Position numbers and translations under genes: made by a program
NCBI RefSeq assembly: GCF_010550605.1
Contig: NZ_JAAGNI010000346.1
Coordinates: 1-40,717, forward strand
DNA from: Streptomyces sp. SID9727
GTDB lineage: Bacteria; Actinomycetota; Actinomycetes; Streptomycetales; Streptomycetaceae
DNA length: 40,717 nucleotides
Direction of reading: 5' to 3'
Shown: one piece after another, positions 30,565 to 37,839 of the stretch
How positions within the stretch are numbered: the first letter of the stretch is position 1
Layout: each line of letters begins with the position of its first letter
Notes under the pieces: generated by a model
What the model was told of the DNA's origin: nothing
Database searches by the model: none
The model's input: the letters and a program-made list of their open reading frames with translations, nothing else

Positions 30565-31452
30565 TCAGCTGCCGAAGATCTCGTTGATGTTCACGTTCGC
30601 CGCGTAGTAGAACCCGACCGCGATCAGGATGATCGTGCCCGGGAGCATGAAGCTCGTGACGATCAGCGTGGCCTTGGGGACGGCCTTGGACGCCTTGCGG
30701 CGGGCGTTCTGGGCGTCCGTGCGGCGCATGTCGTTGGCGATCTGGATCAGGGTGTCGACGATGGGCGCGCCCAGCTCCTCGCCCTGCTGGAGCGCGGAGA
30801 CGAACATCGAGACCTGTTCGGAGTCGTTGCGGCGGCGGAGCTGGTCGAAGGCGTCGCGCCTGCTGACGCCCATGTCCATCTGGCGCAGGGTGATGCGGAG
30901 TTCGTCGGACCACGGGCCGGTGTACTTCTCCGCGACCCGCTCCAGCGCCTGCCGGAAGCCGAGCCCGGCCGAGACGACGACCGCGAGGACGTCCAGGAAG
31001 TCGGGCAGGGTGCGCTCGATGTCGTCCTTGCGTCGGGCGATGGCCGCCCGGATGATCACGTCCGTCCAGAACAGGCCGTAGACGAGCAGGATGGCGGCCA
31101 GGACCACCTGCCCGTTCATCAGCATGGCCAGGGCGGCCAGGACGCCGAGGCCGCCGAAGACCGCGCGCCGGGCGGCGTAGCGGTCGACGGTCAGGCCGCG
31201 CGGGTTGCCGGCCATGTCGAGCTTCCGGCGGATCCGGTCGACGCGCCGGGGGCCCATCAGCGACAGGACCCGGGGGGCGTACCGCATGCCGATGCGGTCG
31301 ATGGCCGAGCCGGCGGCGCTGGTGCGGCTGGCGCCGACCTCCAGGGCGACGGCCAGGTCGCCGGGGAGCTTGGCGTCCGCGCGGTACATGCGGACGCCCT
31401 GGAAGACGCCGAGGACGGCGAGTCCCATGACGGCGGCGAGCAGGATCTCCAT
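30565..31452 (-). CDS. tadC: TadC, type II secretion F-domain protein
   Basis: A 295-residue inner membrane platform protein of Flp pilus assembly. An N-terminal helix (ILLAAVMGLAVLGVFQGV), a helix pair near 95-130, the T2SF domain (about 145-265) with DDIERTLPDFLDVLAVVVSAGLGFRQALERVAE, and a C-terminal helix (LIVTSFMLPGTIILIAVGFYYA). It pairs with TadB. ATG 31452 follows GGAAGGA by seven bases, and it starts 19 bases after tadB. Confidence 0.92.
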   Translation of the reverse strand: MEILLAAVMGLAVLGVFQGVRMYRADAKLPGDLAVALEVGASRTSAAGSAIDRIGMRYAPRVLSLMGPRRVDRIRRKLDMAGNPRGLTVDRYAARRAVFGGLGVLAALAMLMNGQVVLAAILLVYGLFWTDVIIRAAIARRKDDIERTLPDFLDVLAVVVSAGLGFRQALERVAEKYTGPWSDELRITLRQMDMGVSRRDAFDQLRRRNDSEQVSMFVSALQQGEELGAPIVDTLIQIANDMRRTDAQNARRKASKAVPKATLIVTSFMLPGTIILIAVGFYYAANVNINEIFGS

Positions 31453-31471
31453 GGGGGTGTCCTTCCGGCCC

Positions 31472-32410
31472 TCAGATGCGGACGCGCGTCAGGCGGTTGA
31501 TCAGGAAGAAGCCGAGGCCGTAGAGGCCGGCGGCGACGACGATGGCGATGCGGCCGGTCGTCGCGGCGGCCATGTCGTCCAGTGCGCCGCCCCTCATCGT
31601 GTTGATGAGGAGCAGGAAGAGCAGCCCGAGGACGGGTACGGCGACGGCGGTGACCTTCACCTGCGAGAGGAGGGTGGTGACCTCGCGCCGGGTCTCCTTG
31701 CGTTCCTCCAGCGTGTCGGTGAGGTTGCGCAGCGAGGAGACGATGGTGCCGCCCGCCCGGTTGGACAGGATGAGGGTGGAGACCAGGACGGTCAGCTCCC
31801 GGGAGGGCAGCCGTTCCACGAGTTCGTTGAGGGCGTCGTCCAGGGAGTGGCCGATGGCCAGGCGGTCGGCGACGCGGCGCAGCTCCTCGTGGGCGGGGTC
31901 GTCCAGCTCCTCGACGGCCATGGAGATCGCGGTGCGCAGGGCGAGTCCGGCCTGGGTGGCGTTGGCGAGGACCCGGGTGAGCTCGGGGAGCTGGCCGATG
32001 AACGCCTCGGTGCGTTTGGCGCGCTGCCAGTCGAGGAAGGCGTTGCCGCCCCAGGCGCCGATGAGGACGGCGAGGAGCCCGAAGAACGGGGCGAAGACGG
32101 CCGCGGTGACGAAGTAGAGCCCCAGCAGGGCGGCGGCGACGTACACCGCGTACTCGCCGGGGGTGAGGTCGAGCCCGGTGACGACGAGTTTCCGTTCGAT
32201 GCGCTTGCCGAGGCCGGTCCGGCGGAGCTTGCGGTCGATGGAGCGGAAGCGCCGGGCTCGTCCCTCGATCGCCGGCGGGCCGGTCCGGGAGAGGCGGTCG
32301 ATGAGGGCCCGCTGCTGTTCCCTGCCGGAGGCGAGGACATGCAGGCCGACGACGGCGAGCACACAGGCGAGCAGGGTCACGCCGACCGTCAGGAGCGGGA
32401 GGTTGTCCAT
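31472..32410 (-). CDS. tadB: TadB, type II secretion F-domain protein
   Basis: A 312-residue platform protein. Helices lie at the N-terminus (LPLLTVGVTLLACVLAVVGL), near 92-125, and at the C-terminus, and the T2SF domain is between (about 150-270), including QLPELTRVLANATQAGLALRTAISMAVEELDDPA. It forms the inner membrane base with TadC on which the TadA ATPase acts. ATG 32410 follows GGAAGG at a longer than usual distance. It lies 36 bases downstream of tadA. Confidence 0.92.
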   Translation of the reverse strand: MDNLPLLTVGVTLLACVLAVVGLHVLASGREQQRALIDRLSRTGPPAIEGRARRFRSIDRKLRRTGLGKRIERKLVVTGLDLTPGEYAVYVAAALLGLYFVTAAVFAPFFGLLAVLIGAWGGNAFLDWQRAKRTEAFIGQLPELTRVLANATQAGLALRTAISMAVEELDDPAHEELRRVADRLAIGHSLDDALNELVERLPSRELTVLVSTLILSNRAGGTIVSSLRNLTDTLEERKETRREVTTLLSQVKVTAVAVPVLGLLFLLLINTMRGGALDDMAAATTGRIAIVVAAGLYGLGFFLINRLTRVRI

Positions 32411-32446
32411 CTCGGGAAGCGCCTTCCAAGCGAGGGGGGGAGGGGG

Positions 32447-33787
32447 TCAGGCCGTCGGGGTACGGGTCAGCAGTTGCTCGTCCGTGTGGGCGACCCCGAA
32501 CGCCGGGGGGACCGTCTCGTTCGCCATGTAGAAGCGGTCCGCGACCCGGCGGGGCACGGGGAAGTACGCGAACTGCCCGTACACGCGCCCGTCGGCCGCC
32601 ATGGGCAGGGCGTCGAAGCGGCAGACGGAGACGATCCGGTAGTCCTCGCGGCCGTACGAGTCCACGACGGCGATCTCCGTGACGCGGCGGGAGCCGTCGC
32701 CGTGCCGGGTCAGCTGGATGATCACGTCGACGGCGCTGTTGATCTGGTCGTGGATCGCGGCGAACGGGATCTCGACCTCGGACATGGAGCTGAGGGTCTG
32801 CAGCCGCATCAGCGCGTCCTCCGCGCTGTTGGCGTGCACGGTGGCGAGGGAGCCGTCGTGGCCGGTGGACATGGCCTGGAGCATGTCCAGGGTCTCGCCG
32901 CCCCGGACCTCGCCGACGATGATGCGGTCGGGCCGCATGCGCAGGGAGTTGCGGACGAGGTCGCGGATGGTGACCCGGCCCTTGCCCTCGACGTTGGGCG
33001 GCCGGCTCTCCAGCGTGATGACGTGGGACTGCTGGAGCCGGAGCTCGGCGGAGTCCTCGATGGTGACGATGCGCTCGCCGTCGGGGATCAGCCCGGAGAG
33101 CGCGTTGAGCAGGGTCGTCTTGCCGGTGCCGGTGGCGCCGGAGACGATCACGTTGAACTTGGCGCGGACGAAGCCGGCGAGCAGCAGCAGCATGTGCTCG
33201 TCCAGCGAGCCGAGCGCGATCATCTCCTGGAGCGTGAAGGCCCGGGGGAAGCGCCGGATGGTGAGGATCGGGCCGGACAGGGACAGCGGGGGGATGACCA
33301 CGTTGACGCGTTCGCCGGAGGGGAGCCGGGCGTCGACCATCGGGTTCGACTCGTCCACGCGGCGGTTGACCGTGGAGACGATGCGCTCGATGGTCTGCAT
33401 CAGCTGCTCGTTCGAGGAGAAGCGCATCGGGAGGAGTTCGAGGCGGCCGCCGCGCTCCACGTAGACCTGCTCGGGGCCGTTGACCATGATCTCGCTGATG
33501 GAGGCGTCCTCCAGGAGCGGTTCGAGGATGCCGAGGCCCAGCGCCTCGTCCACCACCCGGCGGATGAGCTGCGAGCGCTCCGCGGAGGACAGGACGGGGC
33601 CCTCGCGGCTGATGATGTGGCCGAGGACGCGTTCGAGCCGGGCCCTGCGGTCGGCCGCCGCCAGGGCGGACATCTCGGCGAGGTCGATCTCCTCCAGCAG
33701 CTTGGCGCGGTAGGCGCCGACGAGCCGGCTCTCCTCGCTCATCCCGTTGACGGGTTCGGGGCTGGTGATGCGCGCCCGCAGGCTCAT
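32447..33787 (-). CDS. tadA: TadA/CpaF secretion ATPase
   Basis: A 446-residue hexameric ATPase that powers Flp pilus assembly. Visible features are the N-terminal helical region, the CpaF N-domain (ASISEIMVNGPEQVYVERGGRLE, about 95-118), Walker A GATGTGKT (217-224), the Asp-box area SAELRL, the Walker B region RIIVGEVRGGETLDMLQAM, and the His-box THGH-like STGHDGSLATVHANS. ATG 33787 follows AAGGAG by eight bases; an internal ATG at 33742 is less likely. It lies 43 bases after the second tadE. The length fits the actinobacterial CpaF family. Confidence 0.96.
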   Translation of the reverse strand: MSLRARITSPEPVNGMSEESRLVGAYRAKLLEEIDLAEMSALAAADRRARLERVLGHIISREGPVLSSAERSQLIRRVVDEALGLGILEPLLEDASISEIMVNGPEQVYVERGGRLELLPMRFSSNEQLMQTIERIVSTVNRRVDESNPMVDARLPSGERVNVVIPPLSLSGPILTIRRFPRAFTLQEMIALGSLDEHMLLLLAGFVRAKFNVIVSGATGTGKTTLLNALSGLIPDGERIVTIEDSAELRLQQSHVITLESRPPNVEGKGRVTIRDLVRNSLRMRPDRIIVGEVRGGETLDMLQAMSTGHDGSLATVHANSAEDALMRLQTLSSMSEVEIPFAAIHDQINSAVDVIIQLTRHGDGSRRVTEIAVVDSYGREDYRIVSVCRFDALPMAADGRVYGQFAYFPVPRRVADRFYMANETVPPAFGVAHTDEQLLTRTPTA

Positions 33788-33830
33788 GTGCTCAACTCCT
33801 TCGTTCCGGTCGACGCCGCTTCGGTCGGGA

Positions 33831-34199
33831 TCAGTCGCGGGGCATGGTGGCGCTCTTCTCGACGGAGCCGAAGGAGAGCACCGGCAGCAGGCTGGGGATG
33901 GAAACGCGCACCTGTACGGTGACGGCCTCGCCGCCGGTCTCCTCGGTGACCGAGGCCCCGTCGGCCAGCCAGCCGCTCATGGACTCCCGGGCCACCGCGC
34001 CCGCCCGGCCGGTCTGCCCCTCGGTCGACGCCACGCGGGCCGCGGTCCGCGCGGCCGTACCCGCCTGCTGGGCGGCGTAGACGGCGATGCCGAGCTGCGC
34101 GACGGCGAGCGCGACGAGGAGGAGCAGGGTGAGCACGCCCACGTACTCGACGGCGGCCTGCCCGCGCTGCCGGGGGCCGGAGCGGCGCCGGGTCACCAT
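33831..34199 (-). CDS. TadE-like pseudopilin (second copy)
   Basis: A 122-residue protein with short leader MVTRRRSGPRQRG|QAAVEYVG, a cleavage site with Glu at +5, a hydrophobic helix (VLTLLLLVALAVAQLGIAVYAAQQAG) and a beta-rich extracellular part ending VEKSATMPRD. It overlaps the upstream tadE by seven bases (ATG 34199, alternative GTG 34196). It is a minor pilin-like subunit of the Flp pilus, processed by the prepilin peptidase. Confidence 0.86.
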   Translation of the reverse strand: MVTRRRSGPRQRGQAAVEYVGVLTLLLLVALAVAQLGIAVYAAQQAGTAARTAARVASTEGQTGRAGAVARESMSGWLADGASVTEETGGEAVTVQVRVSIPSLLPVLSFGSVEKSATMPRD

Positions 34200-34639
34200 G
34201 CGTCCCGCCTCTCGTTCCTGGCCTTGGCCTCGCCCGTGGCGTGCATGGGCACGCTGAACGCCCCGGGGAACAGCAGCGGTACGTCGACGCGCACCTGCAC
34301 GGTGACCAGCTCGCCGGTGCCGTCGCAGGCTTCCACGACCGCGGACCAGCCGCCGGGGACGTCCTCGTGGACCGCCCGCTCGCAGGCCGCCTTGGGGTCG
34401 CCCGCCGCGACGGCGGCGGCCCGGACGGCCTTGTCGGCGGCGTTCCCGGCGAGGATGTACGCGTAGCAGACGAGCCCCGCCTGCCAGAGCAGGGCGAGGG
34501 TGAGGAGGATCAGGGGCAGGGTGCCGACGAACTCGATGGCGGTCTGGCCCCGGTCGGAGCGGACGTCGCGGCCCGCCGCCGCCCGGCGCCGGTGCGCGGG
34601 TAAGAGGTTCATGGCGCTCCACTCCCCCTCGGTGTTCAT
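34193..34639 (-). CDS. tadE: TadE-like pseudopilin
   Basis: A 148-residue protein. Leader to Gly31 (RSDRG|QTAIEFVGT, Glu at +5), helix TLPLILLTLALLWQAGLVCYAYILAGNAADKAVRAAAV, and an extracellular domain with two cysteines (AACERAV and VEACDGTG) that could form a disulfide. ATG 34639 overlaps the cpaE stop by four bases (ATGA); an internal ATG at 34612 (MNLLPAH) is a plausible alternative. It belongs to the TadE/RcpJ family of minor pilins. Confidence 0.88.
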   Translation of the reverse strand: MNTEGEWSAMNLLPAHRRRAAAGRDVRSDRGQTAIEFVGTLPLILLTLALLWQAGLVCYAYILAGNAADKAVRAAAVAAGDPKAACERAVHEDVPGGWSAVVEACDGTGELVTVQVRVDVPLLFPGAFSVPMHATGEAKARNERRDAW

Positions 34640-35883
34640 TTCGCCCGCGCCCGCCGGCCGCCCGGCCCGCCGCGCTCGCCCTTCGGCCTGCCCGCCCGGG
34701 CGGCCGCCTCCGCGTTCTTGACCAGACCGAGGTCGCCGGCCAGCCCCCAGAGGGCCTGCTTCACGGTGGACTTGGCGTCCAGGTCCTGGAGGCGTCCGGC
34801 GTCCACCACCGCCTGGAGCTCCTTGAAGTTGGCCGGCACGGCGATCCGGGCGACCCTGGTCGCGGTGATCTTCTCGATCAGGGCGGGCTGGATCTCCGTG
34901 TGGCGGGTGTGCCGGTTGACGAGGGTGATGGTCTCCTCGGCCTTGCGGACCTGGAGCCGGTCCCAGAGGCGGACCATGCGCTTGGCGGCCCGGACGGCGA
35001 TCACGTCCGGGGTGGTCACGAGCACGGTGCGGTCGGCCATCTCGACCGCCGCGGCGTTGGCCGAGTTCATGTACGTACCGCAGTCGATGACGACGACCTC
35101 GTAGCGGTGGCGCAGGGCGCTGACGGTCTGGCGTACGACGCGGTCGGTGACGTCCTCGCCGCGCTCGCCGTCGGCCGGGGCGAGGAGCAGGGCGACGCCG
35201 GTGTCGTGGTTGTACAGGGCGTCCTGGAGGACCCGGGGCGAGATGTCCTGGATGGTGGCGAGGTCGACCACGGACCGGCGGAACTGCACGTCGAGGTAGG
35301 AGGCGACGTCCCCCGACTGGAGGTCCAGGTCGGCCAGCGCGACGGTGTGCCCGGAGGCGGCGGCGGCCAGGGCCAGCTGGACGGCGGTGACCGTGGTGCC
35401 GACGCCGCCCTTGGCGCCGCTGACGGTGACGACGGTGCCGCCGGGCCCGGTGTGCAGCTCGGCGCCGGCCCCGAGGTGGCGGCGGACGCCGACGGACCAG
35501 CCGGACGCGGCCTGGACGCGCTGCGCCAGCTCCTCGTACGAGAGGGGCAGCCCGACCAGGCCGCGGGCGCCGGAGTCCATGGCGGCCGAGTAGAGCCCGG
35601 GGCTGGTGTCGGCGGTGACGAGGACGACGCCGACGGCGGGGAAGCGCAGGGCCACCTCCCGGATCAGCTCCAGGGCCGGGACCGGGCCGATCCGTTCGTG
35701 CACGAGGACGACCTCGGGCAGCTCGTCCAGGGATTCGGCGGCGAGCCGGGCGAGGGTGTCGAGCAGTGAGGTGGAGTCGCCGAGCGGGGCGGCCGGCTCC
35801 GCGTCGGGGAGCTGGCCGAGGAGCCCGGAGACGGCGCGGGCGGCGTCGGCGTCACCGACGGCCGGGAGGATGCGTGTGCTCAT
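34636..35883 (-). CDS. cpaE: CpaE-like MinD/ParA ATPase (septum-site determining Ssd family)
   Basis: A 415-residue protein. An N-terminal pseudo-receiver-like region (about 1-130, VVLVHERIGPVPALELI, VGVVLVTADTSPGLYSAAMDSGARG) precedes a MinD/ParA-type ATPase domain with deviant Walker A AKGGVGTT (157-164), then LADLDLQSGDVASYLD and VVIDCGTYMNSANAAAVEMADRTVLVTTPDV. CpaE-type proteins place the pilus machinery in the cell; actinobacterial Ssd proteins are also linked to septum control. The tail is Gly/Arg/Lys-rich. It lies seven bases after cpaB and overlaps tadE. Confidence 0.9.
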   Translation of the reverse strand: MSTRILPAVGDADAARAVSGLLGQLPDAEPAAPLGDSTSLLDTLARLAAESLDELPEVVLVHERIGPVPALELIREVALRFPAVGVVLVTADTSPGLYSAAMDSGARGLVGLPLSYEELAQRVQAASGWSVGVRRHLGAGAELHTGPGGTVVTVSGAKGGVGTTVTAVQLALAAAASGHTVALADLDLQSGDVASYLDVQFRRSVVDLATIQDISPRVLQDALYNHDTGVALLLAPADGERGEDVTDRVVRQTVSALRHRYEVVVIDCGTYMNSANAAAVEMADRTVLVTTPDVIAVRAAKRMVRLWDRLQVRKAEETITLVNRHTRHTEIQPALIEKITATRVARIAVPANFKELQAVVDAGRLQDLDAKSTVKQALWGLAGDLGLVKNAEAAARAGRPKGERGGPGGRRARAK

Positions 35884-35890
35884 CCGGTCC

Positions 35891-36604
35891 TCACTTGGTC
35901 TTGTCTTCGTCGAGGTCGTAGCTGCCCTCGCCCGGGCGCAGGGTGGTGGGGCTGTCGGCGGGAAGCAGGGCCAGGCGCACGTGTTCGGCGAAGGACTCCG
36001 CGTAGGCGACGCGCTGGGCGTCGTCGGTGTCCAGGGCGAAGGTGATCGGCACGGCCTCGGTGGGGCCTTCGCCGCGGTCCTCCGGCTTGGGTTCGAGGGA
36101 GGTGAGCCGGCCGACGTCGATGACCCGGGCGTTGGCCACGATGACGCGCGAGGTGGGCTTCTCCTTCTCGGTGCGGCCGGCGAAGGTGGCGTAGATGTTG
36201 ACGAGGTTGCCCGGCCGGATCTTGCCGGCGACGCCGGTCGCGGCGTCGATCATGATGGCGATCTCCTGCTGCCCGCTCTTCAGCTTCGGGCGGTCGACCA
36301 GCATGTCGTCCTGGAGCAGCGAACCCGGGTGCAGCTCCGTGACGGCGATCTTGCCGCGGAGCGCGGAGAGGTCGGTGACGGCGCTCTTGGAGAGCCAGCG
36401 CTCGGGCATCGAGATCTTCTCGAACTGGTCCTCCTCCAGGGGCTTGTAGGGCGCGATGGTGGTCCTGACCCGGTACGCGGTCACCTCGGGGCCCACCTTC
36501 GCGTTCACGTCACCGATCACCCAGATCACACCGGCGAAGGCGGCGAGGGCGCACAGGACCGACAGGAGGAGCAGGATGACGCCGCGGCGTTGCCGTGAAT
36601 TCAT
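35891..36604 (-). CDS. cpaB: CpaB/RcpC-like Flp pilus assembly protein (SAF domain)
   Basis: A 237-residue membrane-anchored protein: an N-terminal helix (VILLLLSVLCALAAFAGVIWVI, about 9-30), then an SAF-type domain (about 42-105, VRTTIAPYKPLEEDQFEKISMP, LRGKIAVTELHPGSLLQDDML) and the RcpC/CpaB beta domain (QQEIAIMIDAATGVAGKIRPGNLVNIYAT). In diderms this protein helps secretin assembly; in a monoderm it presumably supports pilus passage through the wall. ATG 36604 has GAGG 11 bases upstream. Confidence 0.9.
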   Translation of the reverse strand: MNSRQRRGVILLLLSVLCALAAFAGVIWVIGDVNAKVGPEVTAYRVRTTIAPYKPLEEDQFEKISMPERWLSKSAVTDLSALRGKIAVTELHPGSLLQDDMLVDRPKLKSGQQEIAIMIDAATGVAGKIRPGNLVNIYATFAGRTEKEKPTSRVIVANARVIDVGRLTSLEPKPEDRGEGPTEAVPITFALDTDDAQRVAYAESFAEHVRLALLPADSPTTLRPGEGSYDLDEDKTK

Positions 36605-36671
36605 GGGCTGAGCAACCTCGTTGGGGATATGTGGGCCGGTGGGCGGTACGGGGCGGGGCTCGCGGGGGACC

Positions 36672-37526
36672 TCATGGGTTCAGGGCGGCGGGGCCGCGCG
36701 TGCGGTCCTCGGGCGGGGTCAGGGGGGCGTTGCACAGGCCGCAGCGGTCGCCGATGAGTTCGTTTCCGCACCAGGTGCAGACCTCTCTGCGCACCGAGGA
36801 GACCAGTTGGTGGATGAGTGAGATGTCGGGCAGGTAGGCCGCGAACTCGATCATCTTCGGGGTGCCCCACCAGCCGGCGGACTCGTCGGGCAGCACGGCC
36901 TCGTGGACCGCCCGCACCTGCCACGCCCGGGCCAGTGTGCCGGTCACCCACTCCGACGGGGACTGCCCCCGGGCGACGAGGAGATGGGTGGCGAAGCGGG
37001 GGCCGCCCAGCTCCCCCGTACCGACCCTGACCAGCTGGGGTTCCGGGTTGGCGAGCACGGCGAACTGGGAGCCGGGGACCCAGGACTTGGCGTGCGTCTT
37101 GAGGCTGACGGGCACCCGGTCGAGCCGGGTCACGGAGTGGAGCAGCGCGCCGGCGTGCACGTAGTGGGACAGCAGCCGCGCGGCGGAGGCGACGACCCCG
37201 GCGCTGAAGTCGCAGACGGACAACTGCCGTAACTGGCGCACCAGGACGGCCACGCCGAGCGGCGGCAGGTCCGACCTGAGCAGGGCGATCCGGTCGCTCT
37301 CCAGGACCGAGCGGACGGTGTGCAACCGGCGCTCGTGCGCGGCGGGGAGGCCGGCCGGGTAGACGGCGATGACGTGGCCGTGCTGCTCCAGGAGGCGCTG
37401 CATGTCGTCCAGCGCCTGGTCCAGGGTCTGTTCGCCGGGGGCGCGCAGGACGACCGCCGGGGGCGTCTGGCGGTCCTGCGGGGGCAGCACGAGGCCGGGA
37501 CCGGTCACTGCTATGGCTGTCGGCAC
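36672..37526 (-). CDS. Hypothetical zinc-ribbon protein at the head of the Tad operon
   Basis: A 284-residue soluble protein with no recognised family over most of its length. It opens MPTAIAVTGPGLVLPPQDRQ, has a Rossmann-like alternation with GHVIAVYPAGLPAAHERR and SDLPPLGVAVLVRQL, and ends with a four-cysteine zinc ribbon C-x2-C-x8-C-x2-C at 250, 253, 262 and 265. GTG 37526 follows GGGGAG. Being the first gene of the unit and 67 bases before cpaB, it is likely a regulator or cytoplasmic partner of the pilus system. Confidence 0.75.
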   Translation of the reverse strand: MPTAIAVTGPGLVLPPQDRQTPPAVVLRAPGEQTLDQALDDMQRLLEQHGHVIAVYPAGLPAAHERRLHTVRSVLESDRIALLRSDLPPLGVAVLVRQLRQLSVCDFSAGVVASAARLLSHYVHAGALLHSVTRLDRVPVSLKTHAKSWVPGSQFAVLANPEPQLVRVGTGELGGPRFATHLLVARGQSPSEWVTGTLARAWQVRAVHEAVLPDESAGWWGTPKMIEFAAYLPDISLIHQLVSSVRREVCTWCGNELIGDRCGLCNAPLTPPEDRTRGPAALNP

Positions 37527-37717
37527 GCCGCTCCCCGTTCCTCGGGCCGCCGCGTACCGCCGGCCGCACTCGCTCCCGCCGGGTGCTTCCGCTCGGATGC
37601 TCCCGCCTGAGCACTTTATCCACGTACGGCAGGACAGAGAACACTTTCAAGAAGCCCGTGGAGCACGGGTGATGAGGTGTTCGGCGGTTCCGGGGGGAGC
37701 GGGGACCGCCAGAGGTC
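37527..37717. promoter_or_regulatory. Intergenic region between Tad operon and chitinase
   Basis: It holds the promoters of both divergent units. A small hairpin CCCGTG-GAG-CACGGG lies at 37655-37669. AT-rich GCACTTTATCC (near 37611-37621) could contribute to the Tad promoter on the minus strand. I found no clear -35/-10 pair for the Tad operon and no ORF. Confidence 0.35.
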
Positions 37718-37749
37718 TTGACAACTTGATTGGTCTGGACCAGTTTATC
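37718..37749 (+). promoter_or_regulatory. Chitinase promoter with DasR-type dre operator
   Basis: A consensus -35 TTGACA (37718-37723) is followed by the near-perfect dyad ATTGGTCTGGACCAGT (37729-37744), matching the DasR-responsive element in which TGGTC and GACCA flank a central pair. AT-rich TTTATC follows. The operator lies between -35 and -10, so DasR would block RNA polymerase until glucosamine phosphate from chitin breakdown releases it. Confidence 0.82.
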
Positions 37750-37839
37750 GGCCAGCGGTGGCCACCGTTCCTCGATTCCACACCCCCGGCACCCCCGTGT
37801 CGTCCCCCCGCCATCCCCGACTCCTCCCGGAGGCAGCAA

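Noticed and set aside
31205..33922. 905-codon plus-strand frame across tadA-tadC
   Set aside because: It spans several real minus-strand genes and gives Asp/Gly/Val/Arg-rich nonsense; no start signal or family.
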